Shown piece after piece: positions 1-9,831 of a DNA stretch of 64,000 nt (position 1 is its first letter; every line of letters begins with the position of its first letter). The notes under the pieces are model-generated. The model was given only the letters and a program-made list of their open reading frames with translations, searched no databases and was not told where the DNA came from. Both the position numbers and the translations under genes were made by a program. The stretch spans positions 1 to 64,000 of the forward strand of contig JACMRG010000028.1 of NCBI GenBank assembly GCA_014376585.1, written 5' to 3'. This DNA comes from Opitutaceae bacterium. Its GTDB lineage: Bacteria > Verrucomicrobiota > Verrucomicrobiia > Opitutales > Opitutaceae.

Positions 1-1563
1 ACGACATCGTGTCGATGAACGACCCCGCGCTCTGCGGAGAAACGTTTTCCCTCCTCACCTTCAAGGCCGCCATCGCCGCCGAGCCCGCCATCCTCTGCGA
101 CTACCGCATCCTCACCGTCGGCGTGCGCCAGTCTGGCGTCGCCGCGCTTGCCGCCGCCAGCCGCTGGCTCGACCTCGGCCCCGCCGGCCCCGACGAAATG
201 ACCGCGCTCGCCCTCGCCAGCCTCATCGCCCTGCGCCGCGCCACCGTCGCCCACGGCGTGCGCCACACCGTCTCCTTCCACAGCAGCATCGCCCGCGCGC
301 GCGATTTCCAAACCCTCTGCAACCGCCTCAACGGCACCTCACCACCGAGCCGCCCATCCCCGCCCACCACGTTTCCGGAAGACTCGGCAGCGCCGCCCGC
401 CAGCGCGAAATCAAAGCCTTTCTGGCCAACACGCCCTCGCTCATCACCAACGCCCGCTGCCTCACCGAAGGCGTCGATGTCCCCCTCATCGACTGCGTCT
501 TCTTCGCAGACCCGAAAGGCAGCACCATCGAGATCGTGCAAGCGGCAGGACGCGCCCTTCGCCTCGCGCCGGGAAAAACACGCGGCTACATCCTGGTCCC
601 GGTCGTCGTCCCCGAAGGCGCGACGCTCGACGAAGTCACCGCGACGAGCGCCTTCAAATTCGTGCTCGTCGTCCTGCGCCGCTGGCCGCCCACGACGAAC
701 GCATCATCGAATGGTTCCGCGCCACCGCCGAAGGCCGCACCCCCGAAGTCGGCGGCCTGATCGATTTCGACTTCGCGAACGTCGTCGCGCCGCTCGGCGT
801 GAATGCGGCGGAGTTCGCGAAACAGATCGAAGTGAAGTGCCGGCAACCAATCGCGAAACTGTCGTTCGCCAGCTACGAACCAGCCCAGAGTTGGGCACAA
901 GAATTCAGAATCACAGGCGGTCGGGCGTGGGGTGTTGAATACCGGAAGCTCACTGACCTTGGAGAATGGCCCACTGATATTCCCCGCGCGGTTGATTTCT
1001 TTTGTCGCGGGAGAGGTTGGATAGATTGGCCTACGTTTCCTGGGCGGGGGCGCAAATGTGTCACCTACGTGAAAGGATTGGCTGGGAAACGGCTTCGCCC
1101 ATTTACCGAGGCGAGAGCGTGGGCGCGCGCACTCGAACTACAATCCTCGGAAGAATGGATAAGCTCCATTCGACGCGAGAAACTAAAGTTTCCGACCGAC
1201 ATTCCCTCATGGCCGGATAGCGCATACAAACATAAGGGTTGGCCAAGCTGGCCCGATTGGGTCGGCTATCAACCAGCTTGGTGGCCTTTTTTCGAAGCTC
1301 GAGCGTGGGTGCGAGAGTTAAAGCTTTATCGCTTTTCGCCCGAGGGTGGCGCGCAAAGGGTTTGGAAGGCCTACCACAGTGGCAAACCGCTCGATCCGAC
1401 CCTTCCGCCTTTTCCACGCGGCAAAATTCCTACGGCGCCCGAGACCGTTTACACCAAAGAAGACGGTTGGAATGGCTATGCCGATTGGGTCAGACGGCCC
1501 GATTTTCTCCAGCCGCCGACCGGTCCAACGAATCCGCCGCCCGAAATTGCGCCTTTAACCTGA
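1..1563 (+). pseudogene. Superfamily II helicase C-terminus with tryptophan-rich repeats, frameshifted, 5' end outside window
   Basis: The reading frame moves twice: one frame to about 339, a second from there to about 680, and a third from there to the stop at 1563. Joined, the pieces read as one protein. The middle piece holds helicase motifs V and VI (ARCLTEGVDVPLIDC and QAAGRALRLAPGKTRG). The last piece (from about 880) carries two or three repeats of about 55 residues with W.SWPDWVG-type ends (PSWPDWVG, GYADWV). These resemble the INT_rpt (phage-integrase repeat) family, which is known from integrases and some helicases. Such proteins probably act on mobile or foreign DNA. Either the gene is decaying or two indels were introduced in sequencing; reads would tell. 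The helicase call is firm, the repeat family less so. Confidence 0.75.
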
Positions 1564-1595
1564 GCGCCGTTTCCCTCCATCTTCCACGCGCGTCC

Positions 1596-2015
1596 ATGCT
1601 CACCCAATCCCAAGCCGACCGGCTCCTGGCCGAATTGAAGGAGGCTGTGCGCAGCGACATTTTCGTCTGGGAGCACAGCCAGCGTCAGGATGAGATTCTA
1701 CGGGCCGTCGGCGACGAGAAGCTCCAGTTCATTCTCACGCTCACGCGAAATCCGTTTGAGATCAAACTTCATGCCCGCACGCGCGACCGGCATATCGGGC
1801 TGCTGCGAATCGATAACGCGCCGTTTCATACGAATCCCGACGGTTCCGAACTGCGCGATACGCCGCACCTGCACACCTACCGCGAAGGCTGCGGGCTCGC
1901 TTGGGCCGAACCCATCGACTGGTATGACCTCGGAAATCCCCTAGGCACGCTGGAACGATTTCTCGCCGAGTTCAGCGCCCGCTTTCCTTCCGGCATAACC
2001 GCCGCTATGGTTTGA
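1596..2015 (+). CDS. DUF6978-like protein, first gene of a two-gene pair
   Basis: This encodes 139 residues from ATG 1596, which follows the degraded helicase by 32 bases. The protein is soluble and acidic to neutral. It has a helical N-terminus (TQSQADRLLAELKEAV), then a beta-rich middle with LTRNPFEIKLHARTRDRHIG and HLHTYREGCGLAWAEP. This layout matches my memory of the DUF6978 family, whose function is unknown. The next gene begins three bases after the stop, so the two are almost certainly co-transcribed and probably act together. There is no signal peptide or membrane segment. Unlike its neighbours on both sides it is intact, which suggests it is still under selection. Family naming is from memory and moderately sure. 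Confidence 0.65.
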   Translation: MLTQSQADRLLAELKEAVRSDIFVWEHSQRQDEILRAVGDEKLQFILTLTRNPFEIKLHARTRDRHIGLLRIDNAPFHTNPDGSELRDTPHLHTYREGCGLAWAEPIDWYDLGNPLGTLERFLAEFSARFPSGITAAMV

Positions 2016-2018
2016 TTT

Positions 2019-2834
2019 ATGGTTTCCGCCCGCACACCCGACTTTGCCAGTGACTATGTCGCTTGGTTGAAAGACCGCGTTACCCAACGCGTGCGCGGCG
2101 ACGAGTGGGCGATCAGCACTCCGTTTCTCGATCCCTTCAACGATGGCGTGCAGCTGTTCGTTGACGCCCGCGCGCCCGAAATGGTGCTGCACGACGGCGG
2201 CCACACCATCGACAATCTCCTCACGCTCGGCGTTGCGATCGAGGACTCGGAACGCCGCCTGGCACTCATCAAGCGCGCGCTGTCAGGCTCTCCCGTGGAA
2301 TTCGCCGCCGGCCGCCTGCAAACGCGAGCCACCGCCGGAAACTTTGCCCAACGCGCACATTTTCTCCTCACCGCCATCACCCGGTTAAACGACCTGTGGA
2401 TGAGCGCCGTGCCTCATTCGTGGACGGACTTTTTCGAGATGGTTTCGGAGTTCCTCGACGCGCAAGGCGTGCTCTACACCGCCAACGCCATCTTGCCGGG
2501 CCGCACCGTGGAACACCCGATCGACTTCATCCTCCAATTCCCGAAGAAGCAGGAGCGATTGGTGAAACTGGTCGCCGCACCGCGCCCGGCCACGGCGAAG
2601 CTCGTCTCATTCACCTGGCTCGAACTCATGGCGACGCGTCCGCAGTCCGAGCGGGTGGTAGTCATCAATGACGTGCGCCGGCCCGATCCCTTCGAGACGG
2701 AAACCGACGAACAGTTTCGCGCGGTCAGCGATCAAACGATCGCCATCTTGCAGGGCTACAGCACGAAAGTTTTCCGTTGGAGCGAGCGAGCGGCGGCTCC
2801 GTTTGCGGATCTTTGGCATCCGAGCCGAAATTAG
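2019..2834 (+). CDS. DUF1828/DUF1829 domain protein, second gene of the pair
   Basis: This 271-residue protein starts three bases after the DUF6978-like gene. The N-terminal half (about 20-115) fits DUF1828: TPFLDPFNDGVQLFVDARA, then LHDGGHTIDNLLTLGV. The C-terminal half (about 130-260) fits DUF1829, with DFILQFPKKQERLVKLVAAP and a late KVFRWSERA segment. The two domains usually occur together in one cytoplasmic protein and are common in genomic islands and plasmids; their activity is not established. The location between a broken helicase and a broken nuclease gene points to an accessory, possibly defence or toxin-antitoxin, setting, but this is inferred from position alone. The reading frame is complete and shows no damage. 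Confidence 0.72.
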   Translation: MVSARTPDFASDYVAWLKDRVTQRVRGDEWAISTPFLDPFNDGVQLFVDARAPEMVLHDGGHTIDNLLTLGVAIEDSERRLALIKRALSGSPVEFAAGRLQTRATAGNFAQRAHFLLTAITRLNDLWMSAVPHSWTDFFEMVSEFLDAQGVLYTANAILPGRTVEHPIDFILQFPKKQERLVKLVAAPRPATAKLVSFTWLELMATRPQSERVVVINDVRRPDPFETETDEQFRAVSDQTIAILQGYSTKVFRWSERAAAPFADLWHPSRN

Positions 2835-2974
2835 ATTTTGCGCCCAACGTCGACGAAGCTGCGTGCTGAGCCAAGTCGAAGGTTAGATCAGCGGGACGGA
2901 CTTCCTCCAGCGGCCCGCGCGACGCGCCCCTGCCAGCTTTGACGCCCCGTCAACGCCACGTTTTTCTCTCCGCC

Positions 2975-4220
2975 ATGCACTAGCGCCAACTCATCACCGC
3001 CATCGCCGAAACCCACACGTCGGCGATCAGGCGCGCGACCGCCGCCGTAAACCAAGGCCTCGTCCTCCGCAACTGGCTCGTCGACGCCTACGTCGTCGAA
3101 TTCCAATAAGGCGGCGAGGACCGCGCGAAGTATGGTTCGGGATTGCTCAAACGTCTGGCGGCCGACCTGACCAAGCGCGGCGTAAGCGGATGCAGTCTAC
3201 AGATGCTGGAGCGCATGTGTCAGTTCTACGCCACCTATCCACAACTCGCGGATTCAATTTCCTCATCACCAATGCGGATTTCGCGCGAGGCCCCTCCAAC
3301 TTTGGAAATTTCGTCATCAGCGATGACGAAATCCAAGAAAAGCCAGTCACTGACTGGCCTTTCGCCCGACACACGCCGCACGTCCGACCCTTGGGATTTG
3401 GTCATCGCTGATGACCAAATCGCCCCTCACCGCAAAATCGTCATCGGTGATGAGGAAATCTAACGCCGGCCTTCCTACCCCGCTCACACTCCAGCAAATC
3501 CTCCAGTTTTCCTAGACGCACCTGATCGAACTCCACCGCCTCGACGATCCGTGGAAGCGGGCCTTCCACGAAGACGAGTGTCTCCTAGGCGCGTGGTCCG
3601 TGCGGCAACTCCAGCGCCAGATTAGCAGCCTTCTCTACGAGCGCACCGGTCTTTCCAAAAACAAGCGCGCCGTCGTCGCCCGCGCCCGCAAGCAATCCGC
3701 CGACGCGCCCGCGACCATCGAAGACCTCATCCGCGATCCCTCCATCCTCGAATTCGCCGGACTCGCCCACCGCGCCGCCTGCTCGGAAAACGATCTCGAG
3801 TCCGCCCTGCTCAATCACGTGCAGGCCTTCCTCCTCAAACTCGGCACCGGCTTCTGTTTCGAGGCGCGCCAGTTCCGCATCACGGTCGGCAACGAGCATG
3901 ATCGCATCGACCTCGTCTTCTACCATCGCCGTCTGCGTTGCCACGTGCTGCTCGACTTAAAAATCCGCGCCTTCTCCCACGCCGACGCCGGCCAGATAAA
4001 CTTTTATCTGAATTACTTTAAGAAAAACATGATGGCCCCGGGCGACCAGCCACCCGTCGGCATCGTGCTCTGCAGCGATGAAGACGAGACCAAGGTCGAA
4101 TACGCCACCGCCAGCCTCTCTCAAAAACTCTTCGTCTCCCGTTACCTCGTGGCGCTCCCTAGCGCCGAGAAGCTCAGCGCCTTCGTTGCCGCCGGCCGCG
4201 CCCGCCTCGAGCGCCGCTAG
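2975..4220 (+). pseudogene. YhcG/DUF1016-family PDDEXK nuclease, decayed
   Basis: ATG 2975 opens a frame with the DUF1016 N-terminal winged-helix domain (QLITAIAETHTSAIRR, then YGSGLLKRLAADLTKRG), but TAG at 2981 and TAA at 3107 interrupt it. After a variable stretch the frame ends at 3463 and the gene resumes in another frame from about 3480, with a further TAG at 3516. From 3519 on the PDDEXK nuclease half is clean: HLIELHRLDDPWKRAF, LSKNKRAV, and the C-terminal DLVFYHRRLRCHVLLDLK core. Three in-frame stops and one frameshift make a functional full-length product unlikely. Four 25-bp palindromes sit between the two domains. YhcG proteins are often linked to restriction or mobile regions, which fits the island. 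Confidence 0.82.
3257..3459. repeat. Four copies of a 25-bp palindrome inside the DUF1016 pseudogene
   Basis: Copies lie at 3257-3281, 3308-3332, 3396-3420 and 3435-3459. The second and third are perfect inverted repeats with 11-base arms around a 3-base centre (ATTTCGTCATC or ATTTGGTCATC and its complement). The first and fourth are diverged. Copy-to-copy spacing is 51, 88 and 39 bases, so this is not a CRISPR array. A further perfect palindrome, GCCAGTCACTGACTGGC, lies at 3342-3358. In the reading frames the copies encode related peptides such as VISDDEI, VIADDQI and VIGDEEI. Confidence 0.85.
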
Positions 4221-4251
4221 CTTTCACCGTTCCGCAAACGGCTTCCACCGC

Positions 4252-4801
4252 TCATCCTTCGGCCGGCAAAAGCCCTGCACGGAAAAACACCCGCGGCGGT
4301 CCTATCGGCACCCGCGCCAGCCTCGCCGCGCAGCCCAGAAGAGTCAGATCCCGCCGCAACAGATTCCGCCGGTGGCCGGGCGAGTTCATCCATTCCTTCA
4401 CGATGACCTCGGCCAACCGCCCGTAGTCGTCGGCCAGGTCGCGCCCGAATCGGCCGCGGGCAGGCTGATCGCCGAAACATTCTCCGCCACCAATTCCGGA
4501 TCGAGCCCCGCCTGTTGCACGTGTTCGAAAGCGTTGCGCCGGCCCGCAAACGGCCCGTCGTGCGAGGGCCGTAACTGCGCTGCCATCGTGACCGCCTGGT
4601 CCGCCGCCGCCGCGTCCAACGCCGCCTGCGGGAGGCGCCGCGCGCGTTTCTCCGCCACCCTCGCCCGGTTGCTCTCCGCAAAAATCGCCGCGCCCATTCG
4701 CGCCGCGTCGAAATTTTCCACGGTGATCGCGCGCGCCCGATCCTCTCCCGCAATGCGAGCGGGAGTGCCGCCATCGCCGTGATCCATTCCCGCCGTGCCA
4801 T
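4252..4801 (-). pseudogene. CAP/SCP-domain secreted protein, two frameshifts
   Basis: On the minus strand ATG 4801 begins a signal-like MARREWITAMAALPLAL. The CAP domain then continues in a second frame (AIFAESNRARVAEKR, PSHDGPFAGRRNAFEHVQ, AGLDPELVAENVSAI) and in a third (ADDYGRLAEVIVKEW, MNSPGHRRNLL) to the stop at 4252. The MNSPGHR motif is diagnostic of the CAP superfamily of extracellular proteins. The two frame changes fall near 4740 and near 4440-4460. The total length fits a single-domain CAP protein of about 180 residues. Either the gene is broken or the assembly has indels here; the conserved residues are otherwise well kept, so decay would be recent. Confidence 0.7.
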
Positions 4802-4898
4802 GTCGCCAAAAAAACCGCGCCCACTCCGCCCTGCAACCCAAACTGGACTCCGCCACTTCCCACTTCCCCCGCACGCCCGCGCGCCCACACTCCCCGCC

Positions 4899-5960
4899 AT
4901 GCCCAACACCCTGACGCGGAAAAAGCCCCCGTTCCCCGTCAGCCCCGATCTCCTCGGCTACCTTCGCCGCTACAAGCGCGAGCGTGACCTCTCCGTCACC
5001 TACGAGCGCCTCCGCATCTTCCAAGAGGTCATCCCGCTCACCGACGAAAAGGGCAAACCCACGCTCTGGGACACCGTCATCTACGAACCCACCGAGATGA
5101 GCGCACTCAACGAAGCGCTGAAACAGGTTTACGCTCTCCTCAAAGTGGACGGCGACCTCTCCGTGATGGGTCACCTCTACGTGGACCGCATCGACTACTG
5201 CACCTTCGGCAACTCCACGCCGTTCCGCATCCGCATCGTCAACGCCTACAACGACAATCAGGACTATTTTTACGTCAAAAAGGCCGACGCGTCCCGCATC
5301 TACGGCCTCGAGCTCGAGCACCTCCTCTCGCCCAACCGCCTCAATTTCATCACCCACGGCACCACGCTCATCGAGGAGCACATCGTCGGCCTCCCCGGCG
5401 ATATGTTTATCGACGACTGGCTCCACCGCCCCGAGCTGCGCCCGATCCGCATCGCCAAGGAACTCGTGAAGTTCAACGAGCGCTGCTTCGTCCGTCTCCT
5501 TGGCGACATGCGCAGCTATAATTTCGTCGTCCTCCTCACGCCCGATTTCGACGACTGGCAGGTCCGCATCCGCGCCATGGATTTCGACCAGCAGAGCTAC
5601 AACGGCCGCAAAAACTTTTACCTCCCCCAGTTCTTCAAGGAAAACTCCGAGCTCACCCTCTTCTGCGCCAAACATCTCCGCCCCGAGACCGCCCACCAGT
5701 ATCAACGCGAAGAGCAGACGCTGCTTCTCCAGCGCGCCGGCCTCGCCTCCGAACGCCTCAGCCTCCTCCTGCACGACATGGCGCGCGACCCGATCTCCCC
5801 GCCCGATAAAATCCACGAACTCCGCGCCGGCCTCGCCGAACACTACGGCCGCGACGCCTACCTGCGCTGCGAATCCATGGGTGCCCTCATCCGCGAAAAC
5901 CTCGAATCGATCCGCCGCCACGTCGGCCGCCCCGTCGTCCCCGAGCTCGTGCCGGAGTAA
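4899..5960 (+). CDS. Conserved protein of unknown function, 353 aa
   Basis: I do not recognise the family. The start is ATG 4899 (MPNTLTRKKPPFPVSPD); a longer frame exists upstream but overlaps the minus-strand CAP gene. The protein is soluble, rich in charged residues, with no signal peptide or membrane segment. Conserved-looking stretches include DTVIYEPTEMSALNEALKQ, MGHLYVDRIDYCTFGNSTPF, RAMDFDQQSYNGRKNFYLPQ and RPETAHQYQREEQTLLL. The MDFDQQSY segment with its acidic and glutamine residues could belong to a nucleotide- or metal-binding site, but this is a guess. It stands alone, followed by an intergenic hairpin pair. Confidence 0.75.
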   Translation: MPNTLTRKKPPFPVSPDLLGYLRRYKRERDLSVTYERLRIFQEVIPLTDEKGKPTLWDTVIYEPTEMSALNEALKQVYALLKVDGDLSVMGHLYVDRIDYCTFGNSTPFRIRIVNAYNDNQDYFYVKKADASRIYGLELEHLLSPNRLNFITHGTTLIEEHIVGLPGDMFIDDWLHRPELRPIRIAKELVKFNERCFVRLLGDMRSYNFVVLLTPDFDDWQVRIRAMDFDQQSYNGRKNFYLPQFFKENSELTLFCAKHLRPETAHQYQREEQTLLLQRAGLASERLSLLLHDMARDPISPPDKIHELRAGLAEHYGRDAYLRCESMGALIRENLESIRRHVGRPVVPELVPE

Positions 5961-5970
5961 GTTCTCCGCT

Positions 5971-6044
5971 GTAGGCCCGACCGCCGGTCGGGCCAAACCT
6001 CCGCCCGCTTTCCCCCCGCAACCGACCACCGGTCGGTTCTACAG
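5971..6044. repeat. Paired GC-rich hairpins bounded by inverted GTAG/CTAC
   Basis: Two stem-loops, GGCCCGACC-GCC-GGTCGGGCC and AACCGACC-ACC-GGTCGGTT, face each other inside outer inverted CTGTAG and CTACAG ends. The layout resembles bacterial interspersed (REP/BIME-like) elements. It lies between two plus-strand genes. Confidence 0.7.
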
Positions 6045-6133
6045 CGACTCTGTTCAGACCGTCCGCCCCCAGATCTCTCGTTAACCCGTCGATCGCCCCG
6101 ACGCTGGCCCTCATTCCCAAATTCACGCCACCC

Positions 6134-7828
6134 ATGCGCTTCACCCCGACCCTGCTCGCCCTCTTCGCCGCCGCGTTCTCCTTCCACGCCACCGCCGCCG
6201 ACCTCGCCTCCTTCCCCGTCACCATCCGCATCGATGCCGCGCTGCCAGGCGCCGAGCTCAAACCCATCTACCGCTTCTTCGGCGCCGACGAACCGAACTA
6301 CGTCACCATGAAGGACGGCAAAAAACTCCTACGCGACATCGGCCAGCTCGGCACCCCCGCCGCGCCCGCCTACTTCCGCACGCACAGTCTGCTCGTCACC
6401 GGCGACGGCACCCCCGCGCTGAAATGGGGTAGCACCAACGCCTACACCGAGGACGCGCAGGGTCGCCCCATCTACGACTGGACGATTGTTGACCGCATCT
6501 TCGATACCTACCTCGCGCGCGGCGTGAAACCCTACGCCCAGATCGGCTTCATGCCGCAGGCCCTCTCCTCAAAACCCGAACCCTACCAACACGAATGGCG
6601 CCCCGGCTTTCCTTATAACGACATCTACACCGGATGGGCGCATCCGCCGAAAGATTACGCGAAATGGGCCGAGCTGGTTTACCAATGGGTGGGCCACTGC
6701 GTCGCCCGCTATGGCGTGAAGGAAGTCGAGTCGTGGTATTGGCAGGTCTGGAACGAGGCCAACATCGGCTACTGGAAAGGCACGCCCGAGGAATTCCGCA
6801 AACTTCACGACTACGCCATCGACGCCGTCCGCCGCGCCCTCCCCACCGCGCGCGTCGGCGGCCCCGACACCGCCGGCGACGGCGGGAAGTTCATGCAGGA
6901 TTTCCTCGAACACTCCCTCCGCGGAAAAAATCACGCCACCGGCCAGGTCGGCACGCCCATTGATTTTCTTTCCTTCCACGCGAAAGGCTCGCCCACTTTC
7001 GTCGATGGCCACGTGCGCACCGGCCTCGCCGCGCAGCTCAAGACCATCGACACCGCCTTCGCGCGCTTCGCCTCGTTCCCCGAGCTGAAGGGGAAACCCA
7101 TCGTCATCGGCGAGTCCGACCCCGATGGCTGCGCCGCCTGCCAGGGCCCGCAACTCGCTTACCGCAACACCACGATGTATTCGAGCTACACCGCCGCCGC
7201 CTTCGCGCGGAAACATCTTCTCGCCGAAAAACACGGCGTGAATCTCGAGGGCGCCGTCACCTGGGCTTTCGAGTTCGAAGACCAACCCTACTTCGCCGGC
7301 TTCCGCGTGATGGCGAGCAACGGCCTCACGCTCCCCGTGTTTAACGTCTTCCGCATGATGGCCAAAATGTCCGGCCGTCGCCTCGACGCCCAGAGTTCCG
7401 GCGACCCCGGCGTCGAGTCCATCATCAAGAACGGCGTGCGCGGCGCCCCCGCCGATGTCTCCGCCCTCGCCAGCCTCGACGCCGCCCGCCGGCAGCTCGC
7501 CGTCCTCGTCTGGCATTATCACGACGACGACATCCCCGGCGCCACTGCCGACGTCCGCCTCACCCTCGCCGGCCTGCCCGCCGAAGCCACCACGCCGCGC
7601 GTCGCGCACTACCGCGTCGATGCCACCCACGGCAACGCCTACACCCTCTGGCTCGCGCTCGACTCGCCCGTCGCGCCCACCCGCGCCCAATACGCCCAGC
7701 TGGAAGCCGCCGCCCAGCTCGGCCAGCTCGACGCCGGCCCCGCCACCGTCACCACCGACCACGGCACCGCGACCCTAAACTTTCCTCTCCCCCGCCAAGC
7801 CGTGTCCCTCGTCATTCTCACTTGGTAG
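6134..7828 (+). CDS. GH39-family glycoside hydrolase (beta-xylosidase-like), secreted
   Basis: This is a 564-residue protein with a signal peptide (MRFTPTLLALFAAAFSFHATA). The fold is a GH39-type TIM barrel: the acid/base glutamate is E208 in YWQVWNEANIGYWKG, and the likely nucleophile is E327 in KPIVIGESDPDG. C-terminal to about residue 440 is a beta-sandwich typical of GH39 enzymes. Known members release xylose from xylo-oligosaccharides or act on related glycosides in the periplasm. Xylose isomerase and its regulator at 30-33 kb would handle the product. The nucleophile motif departs from the usual TEF context, so the exact substrate is open. It is probably transcribed alone; REP-like hairpins lie on both sides. 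Confidence 0.85.
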   Translation: MRFTPTLLALFAAAFSFHATAADLASFPVTIRIDAALPGAELKPIYRFFGADEPNYVTMKDGKKLLRDIGQLGTPAAPAYFRTHSLLVTGDGTPALKWGSTNAYTEDAQGRPIYDWTIVDRIFDTYLARGVKPYAQIGFMPQALSSKPEPYQHEWRPGFPYNDIYTGWAHPPKDYAKWAELVYQWVGHCVARYGVKEVESWYWQVWNEANIGYWKGTPEEFRKLHDYAIDAVRRALPTARVGGPDTAGDGGKFMQDFLEHSLRGKNHATGQVGTPIDFLSFHAKGSPTFVDGHVRTGLAAQLKTIDTAFARFASFPELKGKPIVIGESDPDGCAACQGPQLAYRNTTMYSSYTAAAFARKHLLAEKHGVNLEGAVTWAFEFEDQPYFAGFRVMASNGLTLPVFNVFRMMAKMSGRRLDAQSSGDPGVESIIKNGVRGAPADVSALASLDAARRQLAVLVWHYHDDDIPGATADVRLTLAGLPAEATTPRVAHYRVDATHGNAYTLWLALDSPVAPTRAQYAQLEAAAQLGQLDAGPATVTTDHGTATLNFPLPRQAVSLVILTW

Positions 7829-7841
7829 GGTCGCCACGAAC

Positions 7842-7910
7842 GTAGCGGCGGGCGTCCCTGCCCGCCGACAGCCGGCGCCGAACCCGGCAGGCAGGGACGC
7901 CAACCGCTAC
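7842..7910. repeat. Inverted pair of GTAGCGG-type repeats
   Basis: GTAGCGGCGGGCGTCCCTGC starts at 7842. Its near-complement runs from 7886 to 7910, giving a long stem interrupted by a GC-rich loop. It is the same general design as the element at 5971-6044 and sits just after a gene end. Confidence 0.7.
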
Positions 7911-8001
7911 ATCATTCGGCTTAGATAATCGAAACGGTCGGCCGCTTCGCCGCCGAATTTTATCCGTGTCGCTCCCGGAAATCCGTGCATAGAAATCCTT
8001 G

Positions 8002-9000
<999 letters not shown>

Positions 9001-9168
9001 CGTGAGGTAATTTTTCGTAGCCGCTCGGAGTGGCCCGCGGGCGTCCGCACGTTTAAGTAAACTACGCTGGCGCCTCCTTCCCGCGCCTCGACCTCCGCGC
9101 AAATTCCCGCGCCCCCGGCATCCGCCGCCGGCACCCGGGCGTTGTTTCCCGGTCCACCCCACCCTCCC

Positions 9169-9717
9169 ATGCGCACTTTTCTCCCATTCCTCCTCAGCGC
9201 CACGCTCGTCACCCTCACCGCGCTCCTCGCCGGCTGCGCCACCGCGCCCAAACTCGCGCCGCTTAAGACCGTGCCCTTCGTCGATCTCGAGCGCTACACC
9301 GGCCGCTGGTATGTGATCGCGAACATCCCCTACTTCCTCGAGCGCGGCAAAGTCGCCAGCTACGACACCTACGCCCGCCGCCCCGACGGCACCTTCACCA
9401 ACAACTTCACCTTCCGCCGCGAGACCTTCGACGCGCCGGAAAAAACGTGGCACGGCTCCGCCAAGATCACCAACAAAACGACCAATGCCGAGTGGGCTGT
9501 GCAGTTCGTCTGGCCGTTTTCCGCCGACTACCTCGTGATCGACCTCGACCCTGACTACCGCTGGGCCGTGATCGGCCACCCTTCGCGCGATCTCCTCTGG
9601 GTTCTCGCCCGCGACCGCCAGCTCCCCGGCGCCCTCTACAACGCCATCGTCGCCCGCACCGCCACTCAAGGCTACGACCCCGCGCGCATCGCCAAAGTCC
9701 CCCAGCCCGCGAACTGA
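9169..9717 (+). CDS. blc: Bacterial lipocalin (Blc-like) outer-membrane lipoprotein
   Basis: The protein has 182 residues with a lipoprotein signal (LTALLAGCATAP, acylated C23). The lipocalin signature DLERYTGRWYVIANIPYF follows at about residue 40, and the C-terminal lipocalin blocks are YRWAVIGHPSRDLLWVLAR. Blc-type lipocalins sit on the inner face of the outer membrane and bind lysophospholipids or fatty acids. This fits with the OMPLA and LpxR proteins elsewhere in the window. A hairpin with a T-rich tail follows 22 bases after the stop and may end the transcript. Length and motifs match the family. Confidence 0.88.
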   Translation: MRTFLPFLLSATLVTLTALLAGCATAPKLAPLKTVPFVDLERYTGRWYVIANIPYFLERGKVASYDTYARRPDGTFTNNFTFRRETFDAPEKTWHGSAKITNKTTNAEWAVQFVWPFSADYLVIDLDPDYRWAVIGHPSRDLLWVLARDRQLPGALYNAIVARTATQGYDPARIAKVPQPAN

Positions 9718-9733
9718 GCGACCGTCCAGAAGT

Positions 9734-9771
9734 GCAGGGCGGGGTCTCCGAACCCCGCCTCATTATTTTTT
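9734..9771 (+). terminator. Candidate rho-independent terminator after the lipocalin gene
   Basis: The stem GGCGGGGT/ACCCCGCC at about 9738-9759 is followed by a T-rich run (9762-9771). A second, similar hairpin (GGCGGGGTT/AACCCCGCC) at about 9790-9812 serves the converging minus-strand operon or belongs to the same interspersed family. Confidence 0.55.
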
Positions 9772-9831
9772 ATTCCGCGCTCGCTGACCGGCGGGGTTGG
9801 GCAACCCCGCCCTGCGAACCCAGCGCTGGCT

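Noticed and set aside
3257-3459. A possible CRISPR array
   Set aside because: The repeat units are themselves palindromic, spaced irregularly by 51, 88 and 39 bases, and no cas gene is present.
4398-6029. A 543-codon open frame on the minus strand
   Set aside because: It is the shadow of the plus-strand gene at 4899-5960; its 3' third is one frame of the broken CAP gene, and the rest is Glu/Val/Gly-rich, as antisense frames of GC-rich genes are.
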